Below, one piece after another: positions 6,933-14,936 of a stretch of 38,054 nt of DNA. The DNA is from Candidatus Coproplasma excrementavium (lineage in GTDB: Bacteria; Bacillota; Clostridia; Christensenellales; Borkfalkiaceae), in the NCBI GenBank assembly GCA_018715195.1, contig DVMA01000091.1:1-38054 (forward strand), in the 5' to 3' direction. The notes below the pieces were generated by a model. That model had not been told where the DNA came from, searched no databases, and was given only the letters and a program-made list of their open reading frames with translations. Each line of letters begins with the position of its first letter. The stretch's first letter is position 1. The translations under genes were made by a program, and so were the position numbers.

Positions 6933-9551
6933 ATGGAAAAATCGTACAACCCCAAATCATTTGAGGACGAAATTTACAAGCAATGGGAAGAGGAGGGGTG
7001 TTTCCGCGCCGAGAGAGACGATAACAAGGTGCCCTTTACCATAATGATGCCCCCTCCCAATATTACGGGTCAGCTTCATATGGGTCACGCGCTGGACGAA
7101 ACTTACCAGGATACGCTGATAAGGTTCAAGCGCATGCAGGGCTACTGCGCGCTCTGGCTGCCCGGCACCGACCACGCCTCCATCGCAACCGAGGTAAAAA
7201 TCGTCGAGCAGCTCAAAAAACAGGGCATAAACAAGGAAGATTTATCCCGCGAGGAATTTTTAAAGCTCGCCTGGGACTGGAAGGAAAAGTACGGCGGCAG
7301 AATAGTCACCCAGCTCAAAAAGCTCGGCTCTTCCTGCGACTGGTCCCGCCTTGCCTTCACCATGGATAAAAAATGCTCCCGCGCGGTAAGGGAGGTGTTC
7401 GTAAACCTCTACAACAAGGGACTTATCTATCACGGCAACAGAATTATCAACTGGTGTCCCGAGTGCCGCACCGCCCTTTCGGACGCGGAGGTGGAGTACA
7501 CCGATGAAGATTCCTTCTTCTGGCACATAAAGTACTACCTCGAAGGTTCGGATACGGAGGGCCTGGTTGTTGCGACCACCCGTCCCGAAACGATGTTCGG
7601 CGATACCGCCGTGGCCGTAAACCCCGCCGACGAGAGATATAAAAAATATATCGGCAAGAACGTCATTCTGCCCATAATCAACAAGCCCATACCCGTAGTT
7701 GCCGATGAGCACGCGGATATGGAGTACGGCACGGGCTGCGTTAAAATCACCCCCGCGCACGACCCCAACGACTTCGAAGTCGGTCTGCGCCACAACCTCC
7801 CCGTTGTATGCGTAATGAACGAGGACGGCACCATGAACGAGCTCGCGGGCAAGTACAACGGCATGGACCGCTACGAGTGCCGCAAAAAGGTGGTAGAGGA
7901 GCTTAAAACGCTGGGCAACCTTGTCAAGATTGAGCCTCACACCCACAGCGTAGGCCATTGCTACCGCTGCCATACCTCAATCGAACCCATGGTATCCAAG
8001 CAGTGGTTCGTAAAGATGGAGCCGCTCGCACGCCCCGCAATAAATGCGGTAATGGACAAAAAGACCACCTTCATTCCCGAAAGGTTCGCCAAAATTTACT
8101 ACAACTGGATGGAGAACGTCAAGGACTGGTGCATATCCCGTCAGCTGTGGTGGGGTCACCGCATTCCCATCTGGTACTGCGAAGACTGCGGAGAGGTCAT
8201 CTGCTCCAAGGACGACCCCACAGAATGCCCCAAGTGCCACTCCAAGCACATTCACCAGGACGAGGACGTGCTGGATACCTGGTTCTCCTCCGCGCTGTGG
8301 CCGTTCTCCACGCTCGGCTTCCCCGAGGATACCTCCGACCTCGAATACTTCTATCCCACGGACGTGCTCGTCACGGGCTACGACATAATCTTCTTCTGGG
8401 TTGCCAGAATGATTTTCTCGGGCATAGAACATATGCGCAAGGTGCCTTTCCGCTACGTGCTCATGCACGGAATCGTGCGCGACGAACAGGGCAGAAAGAT
8501 GTCCAAGTCGCTCGGCAACGGCATCGACCCGCTGGTTATCATAGATAAATACGGCGCGGATGCGCTCCGCTTCTCGCTCATTCAGGGCGTGGCTACGGGC
8601 AACGATATCCGCTACTCCGATGCAAAGGTGCAGTCCGCCGCGGCGTTCATAAACAAAATCTGGAACGCAAGCAGGTACGTGCTCACCAACTGCGAAGGCC
8701 GCAAAATAAAGGACATAAAGGATGTAAAACTCACCCACGCCGACAAGTGGATAATCTCCAGGTTGCAGTCGGCCATAAGGGACGTAACGCTCGCGCTCGA
8801 CAAGTTCGAACTGGGCATTGCCTGCCAGACCGCTCACGACTTCATGTGGGACGACTTCTGCGACTGGTATATAGAGCTCACCAAGTCCGCGCTCTGGTCG
8901 GATGACGAGAGCAAAAAGGACGGCGCGCTTGCCGTGCTTGTATACGTGCTGGACAGCGCACTCCGTCTTCTGCACCCCTTCGTGCCCTTCGTAACTGAAA
9001 AGATTTACAGCGAAATGCCTACGGCAAACGGCAGAATTATGCTTGCGCCCTATCCCCGCTACAATTCCCGCCGCACCTACCGCAAGGAGGCGGCCGCGTT
9101 CGAAGGCGTTATGGATATAATAAAGTCCGTGCGCGCGCTCAAAACTGAGACCGGTTGCGCTCCCTCCAAAAAGGTTACGCTCTACCTTGTAACAAACGCA
9201 AAGACTATAATCACCGCCAACGAGGACAGCATAAAACGCCTTGCGGGCGCGTCTGAAATAAAGTTCATAAACTCTGCCGAGGAGGCGGGCGAAAATGCCG
9301 CCGCCAAGGTGGTAAGCTGCGCAACCGTGCTCGTGCCCATGGGCGACCTTGTGGACGCCGATAAGGAGCGCGCAAGGCTGGAAGGCGAGCTGGAAAAGGT
9401 CATTTCCGAAATCCGCCGTGCCGACGGCAAGCTGCACAACAGCGGCTTTATTGCCAAGGCGCCCAAAAAACTGGTGGACGAGGAGCGCGCCAAGCTGGAA
9501 AAGTACCTCGAAATGAAGGAGAGGATAGAAGGTCAGCTGGCAAAGCTCTGA
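6933..9551 (+). CDS. valS: Valyl-tRNA synthetase
   Basis: 872 aa. Class I aminoacyl-tRNA synthetase that charges tRNA-Val. PPPNITGQLHMGHAL carries the HIGH motif (HMGH at 49-52). The CP1 editing domain spans the middle, with TTRPETMFGDTAVAV. A Cys-rich zinc segment (YCEDCGEVICSK, ECPKCHSKH) precedes DVLDTWFSSALWPF, typical of ValS. KMSKS is near residue 522 and is followed by the anticodon-binding domain. The final ~65 residues form the ValS tRNA-binding coiled coil. A longer in-frame reading from TTG at 6882 lacks an SD. ATG at 6933 follows AGAGGT and is chosen. No folylpolyglutamate synthase gene follows, unlike in many Bacillota. Confidence 0.97.
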   Translation: MEKSYNPKSFEDEIYKQWEEEGCFRAERDDNKVPFTIMMPPPNITGQLHMGHALDETYQDTLIRFKRMQGYCALWLPGTDHASIATEVKIVEQLKKQGINKEDLSREEFLKLAWDWKEKYGGRIVTQLKKLGSSCDWSRLAFTMDKKCSRAVREVFVNLYNKGLIYHGNRIINWCPECRTALSDAEVEYTDEDSFFWHIKYYLEGSDTEGLVVATTRPETMFGDTAVAVNPADERYKKYIGKNVILPIINKPIPVVADEHADMEYGTGCVKITPAHDPNDFEVGLRHNLPVVCVMNEDGTMNELAGKYNGMDRYECRKKVVEELKTLGNLVKIEPHTHSVGHCYRCHTSIEPMVSKQWFVKMEPLARPAINAVMDKKTTFIPERFAKIYYNWMENVKDWCISRQLWWGHRIPIWYCEDCGEVICSKDDPTECPKCHSKHIHQDEDVLDTWFSSALWPFSTLGFPEDTSDLEYFYPTDVLVTGYDIIFFWVARMIFSGIEHMRKVPFRYVLMHGIVRDEQGRKMSKSLGNGIDPLVIIDKYGADALRFSLIQGVATGNDIRYSDAKVQSAAAFINKIWNASRYVLTNCEGRKIKDIKDVKLTHADKWIISRLQSAIRDVTLALDKFELGIACQTAHDFMWDDFCDWYIELTKSALWSDDESKKDGALAVLVYVLDSALRLLHPFVPFVTEKIYSEMPTANGRIMLAPYPRYNSRRTYRKEAAAFEGVMDIIKSVRALKTETGCAPSKKVTLYLVTNAKTIITANEDSIKRLAGASEIKFINSAEEAGENAAAKVVSCATVLVPMGDLVDADKERARLEGELEKVISEIRRADGKLHNSGFIAKAPKKLVDEERAKLEKYLEMKERIEGQLAKL

Positions 9552-9669
9552 TAAGCTTTGTACGCGGCGTCAGTTGTTTCGACTTAATTGCAGGGTCGTG
9601 TATTCTTGCGCGTGCCGTGCATTGCCGTCCCCTGACGTGCGCTGTGGGTATTGCCGCGCATAATGTGCA

Positions 9670-9727
9670 TTATTTCGCATATTGTGGTGCGATTTTGCTG
9701 ATTGACCTGCATATATGTGGCAAATAC
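9670..9727. repeat. Dispersed repeat, inverted pair (copies 3a and 3b)
   Basis: A diverged + strand copy (9670-9695, TTATTTCGCATATTGTGGTG) faces a better - strand copy (9700-9727, GATTGACCTGCATATATGTG then GCAAATAC). Together they form a head-to-head pair in the 309-bp gap after valS. Apart from this pair and the hairpin at 9821-9854 nothing else is seen in the gap, and valS has no obvious terminator. Confidence 0.4.
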
Positions 9728-9820
9728 CTGGCTCAAAACAAAAAATGCCGTCTGTTGCGTCCGCAGCTTTTATAAGCAGATTGACACGCACATATGGCCG
9801 AATTAAATTAAAATAAAAGG

Positions 9821-9854
9821 AAATTGCCGCAGAGCAACTGCTCCGCGGCAATTT
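9821..9854 (+). promoter_or_regulatory. Hairpin between a Shine-Dalgarno and the acetyltransferase start
   Basis: AAATTGCCGC (9821-9830) pairs with GCGGCAATTT (9845-9854), and inside it GAGC pairs with GCTC. AAAAGG (9815-9820) lies just before it and AAAAAAATG just after, so folding the hairpin would leave the SD 6 nt from the start. It could also be a poor valS terminator, as no T-run follows. Confidence 0.5.
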
Positions 9855-9860
9855 AAAAAA

Positions 9861-10298
9861 ATGACTATGAAAATAAGAGAAATTACGGCGGCCGACAGGG
9901 CCGTCTACCTTGAAATGTCGGCGGACTTTTACTCCTCGCCCGCAGTATTGCACGATATCCCCGCAAGCTATCGTGAGAGCGCTTTTGCTCAGTTTTTAAA
10001 GGGCGACCTGTGCAAATGCTTTATCTTTGAAGAGGACGGCAATGTTGCAGGCTACGGCATAATCTGTTTTTACTATTCGCAGGAGGCGGGCGGAGTTTGC
10101 GTGCTCTTTGACGAGCTGTACATCCGCAGTCAGTACCGTTCGCAAGGGTTTGGCAGTCAGTTTTTTGCCTATATATTCAAAAATTTTCCCGCACCGCGCT
10201 ATCTGCTGGAGGTGGAGCCCGAAAACGTGCGCGCACGTGCGCTGTATGAAAAACTCGGCTTTGTGCCGCTCAATTACGTGCGCATGATAAAGGAATGA
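9861..10298 (+). CDS. GNAT family N-acetyltransferase
   Basis: 145 aa. The acetyl-CoA binding core reads FDELYIRSQYRSQGFGSQFF (R-x-x-G-x-G/A type motif at about 92-100), followed by a C-terminal LEVEPENVRARALYEKLGF block typical of motif B in GNAT enzymes. It transfers acetyl from acetyl-CoA to an amine; the substrate is unknown. Two ATGs (9861 and 9867) are possible. Neither has an SD at linear distance, see the hairpin directly upstream. It stands alone, with repeat and promoter sequence following it. Confidence 0.85.
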   Translation: MTMKIREITAADRAVYLEMSADFYSSPAVLHDIPASYRESAFAQFLKGDLCKCFIFEEDGNVAGYGIICFYYSQEAGGVCVLFDELYIRSQYRSQGFGSQFFAYIFKNFPAPRYLLEVEPENVRARALYEKLGFVPLNYVRMIKE

Positions 10299-10382
10299 AA
10301 AGATATTCCGCGTATGTGCATACTGCATAAAATTATTTTGCGGAAAAATTTAAAAATTGCGGCAAAAATGTACTCGTAATGC

Positions 10383-10411
10383 GTTATTTGCGGCATATAT
10401 GGGGGTCAATT
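10383..10411 (+). repeat. Dispersed palindromic-core repeat, copy 4
   Basis: GTTATTTGCGGCATATATGG then GGGTCAATT, in the gap between the acetyltransferase and the surface lipoprotein. Confidence 0.55.
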
Positions 10412-10466
10412 TGCGGCGCGCGTGCAGTTTGCTTTTAAAAAAGTGCTGTGCGCCGCGCTTTTTTTA

Positions 10467-10475
10467 TGGTATAAT
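10467..10475 (+). promoter_or_regulatory. Extended -10 promoter of the MBL lipoprotein gene
   Basis: TGGTATAAT, an extended -10 element with no good -35 at the expected place. Transcription would start about 45 nt before the ATG. Confidence 0.55.
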
Positions 10476-10526
10476 ATGGTTGCGGCGGACAACTTTGGCA
10501 AAGAGTTGCGCGGCGCAGGAGGTTCT

Positions 10527-12116
10527 ATGAATAAATTTTTAAAGGTTGCGATATGCGCCGCGGCGGCCGTTTCCGTAAGTCTGCTCAGCGCCTGCGACCT
10601 GCTTGATTCATTTTTGGTACATACTCACGATATGCAGTTTGTCGCCGCAAAGGAGGCAACCTGCACCCAGGACGGCAACATAGAATACTATCATTGCACA
10701 AAGTGCGGGGAAAATTTTGCCGATGAGGCGGGCACAACTCAGCTTGTAACCGTTGTGGAAAAGGCTACGGGACACGATCTGGAGTACGTTCAGCCCGTAG
10801 AACCCACCTGCACGGACGGCGGCAGTTGGGGGTATTACATATGTTCGCGCTGCGAGGAGAAGTTCATTGACGAGGACGGCGAAACTCCCGCCACAGAGAG
10901 CGAGCTTGCCCGTCCCGCAAAGGGTCACGAATACAAAGTAGATGTGTGGGAAAATAATGCCGCGGGGCATTGGAATTTATGCGATGTTTGTGGCGAGCGC
11001 GTCAACGAATCCGCCCACACCTACGGCGGGGACGGAATATGCACGGTATGCGGCTACGTAAAGGGCGAGGACGACGTCATATACGGCAACAAGGAGGACA
11101 TTGCCGAGGCCGAACTTTCCATACACTTCATAGAGCTGGGCAATAAGTACACGGGCGACTGCACGCTGATAAAGGTGGGCGATACCGAAGTGCTAATTGA
11201 CGCGGGTTCCCGTCAGAACAGCGCGCCCGCCATAAAGGAGTACGTGGACGAGTACTGCACGGACGGCAAGCTGGAATATGTCATAGCCACCCACGCCGAC
11301 CAGGACCACATTGCGGGGCTTGTAGGCAATAAGTCGGGCGGCGAATACAACGGCATACTCTACAGCTACGACATAGGCACGATAATAAAGTTCGACAGAA
11401 GCAACAAGTCCTCGGGCAGTACTACGGTATACGGCAAGTTCCTTGCAGGCGTGGAATACGCGCGCTCGCAGGGTTCGGCGGTGTATACGGGCCTGCAATG
11501 CTGGAACGGTACGGACGGCGCTCAGCGCACTTACTACCTGGACGAAGAGCAGACGGTGTCGCTCAATATTCTGTATAATTACTATTACGAAAATAAAAGC
11601 TCGGACGAAAACAACTATTCCGTATGCTTTTTGCTCACACAGCAGACAGATGACGGCGAAAAGAACTATCTGTTCACGGGCGATCTGGAAGAGGAGGGCG
11701 AGGAGTACCTCGTTCAGTACAACCAGTTGCCCGAAGTGGAGCTGTTCAAGGCAGGTCACCACGGCAGTCCCACATCCTCAAACGATGTGCTCTTAAGCGT
11801 CATAAAGCCCAAAAATATAGTCGTATGCTGTTGCTGCGGCTCTGACGAGTACACGGACAACAATGCCAACCAGTTCCCTTCGCAGGCGTTTATCAACCGC
11901 GCGGCAATGTATACGGAAAATATTTACTGCACTACAATCGTCAGCGACAATGAGGACGGTTACGCCTCCATGAACGGCGATGTGGTGTTCTATTACGACA
12001 AGGCCGAAGGTGAGCAGAAGGGTTCGCTCAAGCTGTGGTGTTCGGCCGATACCACAAAGCTTAAATATACCGACTGGTTTGCCGCCAACCGTACGTGGCC
12101 CGAGGGCGGTGTATAA
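10527..12116 (+). CDS. Surface lipoprotein with ComEC-like metallo-beta-lactamase domain
   Basis: 529 aa. The lipoprotein signal ends in LLSAC (Cys23). Residues ~30-190 hold two or three Cys-rich modules (EATCTQDGN/YHCTKCGENF; EPTCTDGGS/YICSRCEEKF; LCDVCGE and CTVCGY), a pattern seen in clostridial surface proteins. The C-terminal part is a metallo-beta-lactamase fold with THADQDHIAG, a later LFTGDLEEEG and FKAGHHGS, as in the extracytoplasmic ComEC/Rec2 hydrolase domain. A secreted, membrane-tethered phosphodiesterase or nuclease is likely, substrate unproved. ATG at 10527 has AGGAGG upstream; an upstream in-frame start is rejected because it would precede the promoter. Confidence 0.85.
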   Translation: MNKFLKVAICAAAAVSVSLLSACDLLDSFLVHTHDMQFVAAKEATCTQDGNIEYYHCTKCGENFADEAGTTQLVTVVEKATGHDLEYVQPVEPTCTDGGSWGYYICSRCEEKFIDEDGETPATESELARPAKGHEYKVDVWENNAAGHWNLCDVCGERVNESAHTYGGDGICTVCGYVKGEDDVIYGNKEDIAEAELSIHFIELGNKYTGDCTLIKVGDTEVLIDAGSRQNSAPAIKEYVDEYCTDGKLEYVIATHADQDHIAGLVGNKSGGEYNGILYSYDIGTIIKFDRSNKSSGSTTVYGKFLAGVEYARSQGSAVYTGLQCWNGTDGAQRTYYLDEEQTVSLNILYNYYYENKSSDENNYSVCFLLTQQTDDGEKNYLFTGDLEEEGEEYLVQYNQLPEVELFKAGHHGSPTSSNDVLLSVIKPKNIVVCCCCGSDEYTDNNANQFPSQAFINRAAMYTENIYCTTIVSDNEDGYASMNGDVVFYYDKAEGEQKGSLKLWCSADTTKLKYTDWFAANRTWPEGGV

Positions 12117-12128
12117 CTAAATAAATTC

Positions 12129-12159
12129 AGAGCGGCGCGCCGTTATGGCGCGCCGCTCT
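12129..12159 (+). terminator. Terminator after the MBL lipoprotein gene
   Basis: Perfect 13-bp stem (12129-12141 with 12147-12159) with GTTAT loop, followed by a short T-rich stretch. Confidence 0.7.
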
Positions 12160-12182
12160 TTGCTGTGAATTACAGGTCGGGG

Positions 12183-12211
12183 TTGACCTTGCGGCGTTTG
12201 TGTGGTACAAT
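12183..12211 (+). promoter_or_regulatory. Promoter of the acyltransferase gene
   Basis: TTGACC (12183-12188), 17-nt spacer, TACAAT (12206-12211); leader of about 36 nt to the ATG. Confidence 0.75.
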
Positions 12212-12253
12212 TGAAAAAAAGGGAAACGGCGCGCTCTGCGCGCGGGAGAGAAT

Positions 12254-13549
12254 ATGATGAGAAAACCTGTGACTTTTGATTTTACGTTAAAGCCCAAAAA
12301 ACCTAACGGGCTTTTTATGGGCATTTTAAAGCTGTTTGCCGCCTATCCCGAAATGAAAAAGCGCAAATTCAGTTGCGAGTACGTGAATATGGAGGGCGTG
12401 GAGCCGCCTTACTTTCTGCTTGCCAACCACGCCAGCGAAATGGACTTCCGCATTCTGTATGCCGCCATACGCCCGCTGAATATGAACTACGTGGTCGCCA
12501 TAGACGCCATGCACGATAACGGCATAGGCCTTATGCGCTTTGCGGGCGGCATATGCAAGCGCAAGTTCATTCAGGATTTGCATCTGATACGCAACATGAA
12601 GTACTGCGTGGACCACTACGACAACCCCGTGTGCATATATCCCGAGGCGCGCTACACATTCGACGGCACGGCAAGTTATATACCGCCCTCTGTCGGCAAA
12701 ATGGCAAAACTTTTAAAAGTGCCCGTCGTCGTGCTCATTGCAGAAGGCAACTTTATCTGCTGTCCGCAGTGGAATAAGGATAAATTTTACAAACGTTATG
12801 CACCCTGCCGCGCAAAACTTATCTGCGTTGCAAATAAGCAGGAGGTTATGTCTCTGCCTGCAGAGGAAATCAACCGCCGCATAGCAGATGTGTTTGTGTA
12901 CGACGACTTTGCCTACCAGTACGAAAATAAAATTGCGATAGACTTCCCCGAGCGCGCCCGCGGACTGCACCATATACTGTACCAGTGCTGCGAGTGTGGA
13001 AAGGAGTTTGAAATGTACTCTTCGGGCGACACCCTGGAATGCAGAAACTGCGGCCGCAAGTGGGAGATGACGCGCTACGGCAGACTGGAGTGCAAAAACG
13101 GTAACACGCGGTTTGCACACATTCCCGACTGGTTCCGCTGGGAACGCGAAAACGTCCGCCGCGAGGTGGAGGCGGGCACTTACTGCATAGAGGACGAGGT
13201 CACCGTACATACCCTGCCAAAGAACAAGTACTTTGACCAGGGAGTGGGCACCTTCCGCCAGGACAGCACGGGCACGCACTTTAAGTGCAACTACTACGGC
13301 GAACAGTTTGAAATGCACCTTGCACCCGCGCAGCTCGAGAGCGTACATATCGAATTTGACTACCGCGACAGAAAGCGGCATCAGTTTTTCGGCGACTGTC
13401 TGGATATTTCAAAATCGGACGATAGTTTCTGGCTGCACCCCGTACACATCCGCGACTGCATAATGAAGATTTCATTCGCCACCGAGGAGCTGTATCAGCT
13501 GGAACACCGACGCATAAAGGAGCGGAAAGAAAGAGAGCAATCGGGCTGA
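12254..13549 (+). CDS. PlsC-like lysophospholipid acyltransferase with C-terminal zinc-ribbon extension
   Basis: 431 aa. Residues ~1-225 are a 1-acylglycerol-3-phosphate O-acyltransferase fold: NHASEMDF provides the catalytic H-x4-D, and IYPEARYTFDG stands at the usual FPEGTRS position with Gly replaced. A probable zinc ribbon follows (CCECGKEFE ... LECRNCGRKW, about 247-275). The remaining ~150 residues are beta-rich and without family assignment. PlsC enzymes are ~240 aa, so nearly half of this protein is extra. Probably makes phosphatidic acid or remodels lipids at the membrane face. SD GGGAGA precedes ATG by 4 nt; own promoter and terminator. Confidence 0.8.
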   Translation: MMRKPVTFDFTLKPKKPNGLFMGILKLFAAYPEMKKRKFSCEYVNMEGVEPPYFLLANHASEMDFRILYAAIRPLNMNYVVAIDAMHDNGIGLMRFAGGICKRKFIQDLHLIRNMKYCVDHYDNPVCIYPEARYTFDGTASYIPPSVGKMAKLLKVPVVVLIAEGNFICCPQWNKDKFYKRYAPCRAKLICVANKQEVMSLPAEEINRRIADVFVYDDFAYQYENKIAIDFPERARGLHHILYQCCECGKEFEMYSSGDTLECRNCGRKWEMTRYGRLECKNGNTRFAHIPDWFRWERENVRREVEAGTYCIEDEVTVHTLPKNKYFDQGVGTFRQDSTGTHFKCNYYGEQFEMHLAPAQLESVHIEFDYRDRKRHQFFGDCLDISKSDDSFWLHPVHIRDCIMKISFATEELYQLEHRRIKERKEREQSG

Positions 13550-13595
13550 GTAAACTCTGCCTGCTAAATGTTTTGTGTTGAATAAAGTTAAAAAG

Positions 13596-13627
13596 AGCGC
13601 CGCGGCGATTGCAATCGCCGCGGCGCT
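13596..13627 (+). terminator. 32-bp perfect palindrome, terminator between converging genes
   Basis: Both 16-nt arms (13596-13611, 13612-13627) match perfectly; TTAAGTTTTTT follows on the + strand. It separates the acyltransferase from the lipoprotein gene read from the other strand. Confidence 0.8.
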
Positions 13628-13664
13628 TAAGTTTTTTAAATCACTGAAACTGAGCTGCCTTTAC

Positions 13665-14684
13665 TCAGTTGAGCTCATCGAAAGTGCCTTCGACTTCAAG
13701 TTCAATGGTAGCGCCTTCCGTTACGAAGGAAAGCTTTCCATTTTTATACTGGTTGAAGCCCGTTATCGTGCTGCCGCCTGCTATCACGTCTGAATCCTTG
13801 AGCATAAGAACCCTTTCCCTGTCGGGCTCTCCAGGAGCGAGAGATGTGAACCATTCGGTGCCTTTGCAGATGCTTATGGTGTACTCATGACCCTTTACGT
13901 AAGTAAAGTTGAACGTAGCCTTGCCGTCCGCGCCTACTTTGCCTGCAACCTGTACATAAGAAGTGGCAGGCTCATCGCCGATGTAGCTGTTCCTTATGTA
14001 GTCGCTGTCATAAAATCTTACGAGGATGTCGTCGTCCTCTTCGGCATATTTGCCGAAGTCTATCGTTACGCCGTTCTCCATAGTTTCAAGCACGAGTTTG
14101 TCGATGACTGTAATCTGAACGCACAGCGTACCTTCATTTGACGTGTTTCCGCTGGCAAAATTCATCGTCAGCCACGCAGAGCCGGGCTTTACCTTAGTGG
14201 TGTCTATCGTGACTTTTATTGCGCTGAACATATTGCCGTTGCCGTACTCGTCCGGGGTTGTTTTTATTGCGCTGTCAGGTATCACGTTCTGGTCAGAGGA
14301 AACCACTGAATTTTTTCTGAGGCTGGTCGTATAGTTCCAGTTAAAGCCAACCATCAGGTCCCAGTAGGTGTACACAAACTCACTCTTGTCATCGTCCCAG
14401 ACGCCGTTGTTGTTGCAGGAATTCTGCACAATTGTGGTGTCGTTTGTCGTTCTGAATGTAAGTCCGCCGTCGGAAAGCACCTCGGTATAAGTGGGCGTTT
14501 CGGGTTCTTTGTCTTCCTCGCCGCCGGGGGTGGTTTCGTCGTCTTCGTCAGGCGTTGTTACGGGCGGATTGTCGCCTCCCGAGGGGGTGCCGCCTTCCTT
14601 CTTGCCGCCGCAACCTGCAAATACAGCTACGGAAAGTACTGCCGCGCACAGCGTTGCAAGCATCGCTATCATAAATTTTTTCAT
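13665..14684 (-). CDS. Secreted lipoprotein of unknown function
   Basis: 339 aa. The signal peptide ends in the lipobox FAGC (Cys25). A low-complexity linker of Gly, Pro, Thr, Asp and Glu (about 27-67) is typical for surface anchoring. The remaining ~270 residues look like two or three beta-sandwich modules, with segments such as TFNFTYVKGHEYTISICKG and DSDVIAGGSTITGFNQYKNG. No family recognised. Likely a cell-surface binding or structural protein. The start ATG has no strong SD but lies at the usual place before the signal. Flanked by palindromic terminators on both sides. Confidence 0.75.
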   Translation of the reverse strand: MKKFMIAMLATLCAAVLSVAVFAGCGGKKEGGTPSGGDNPPVTTPDEDDETTPGGEEDKEPETPTYTEVLSDGGLTFRTTNDTTIVQNSCNNNGVWDDDKSEFVYTYWDLMVGFNWNYTTSLRKNSVVSSDQNVIPDSAIKTTPDEYGNGNMFSAIKVTIDTTKVKPGSAWLTMNFASGNTSNEGTLCVQITVIDKLVLETMENGVTIDFGKYAEEDDDILVRFYDSDYIRNSYIGDEPATSYVQVAGKVGADGKATFNFTYVKGHEYTISICKGTEWFTSLAPGEPDRERVLMLKDSDVIAGGSTITGFNQYKNGKLSFVTEGATIELEVEGTFDELN

Positions 14685-14752
14685 ATTTTTTATCTCCCAG
14701 CATTAAAAATCTTGCCTTGTCAAACAAATGGGCAGGTGCTGTTTCTGACTAT

Positions 14753-14781
14753 ATGATAACATATATCTTCTTAAATTACAA
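14753..14781 (-). promoter_or_regulatory. Probable promoter of the lipoprotein gene
   Basis: On the - strand TTGTAA (14776-14781), 17 nt, TATCAT (14753-14758), leaving a leader of about 60 nt. Confidence 0.5.
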
Positions 14782-14835
14782 TATTCACATAAAAATTATT
14801 ATCGGTTATAATTATTTTGTATAACCGCAAATGCA

Positions 14836-14875
14836 AATTTACCCGCCCGCGCCTTAAGGCGCGGGCGGGTAAATT
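14836..14875 (-). terminator. 40-bp perfect palindrome behind phosphoglucomutase
   Basis: Arms 14836-14855 and 14856-14875 are exact reverse complements. It lies 62 bp beyond the stop of the phosphoglucomutase gene and upstream of the lipoprotein promoter. No good T-run follows on the - strand. Confidence 0.6.
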
Positions 14876-14936
14876 GAAAATATGAGGTTTAGGAATGAGC
14901 GTATGATCGGCCTTTGATTACCGCCTGCCCTGCCGC

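Noticed and set aside
7977-9437. 486-aa open frame on the - strand.
   Set aside because: Antisense shadow of valS; no recognisable motif and no SD.
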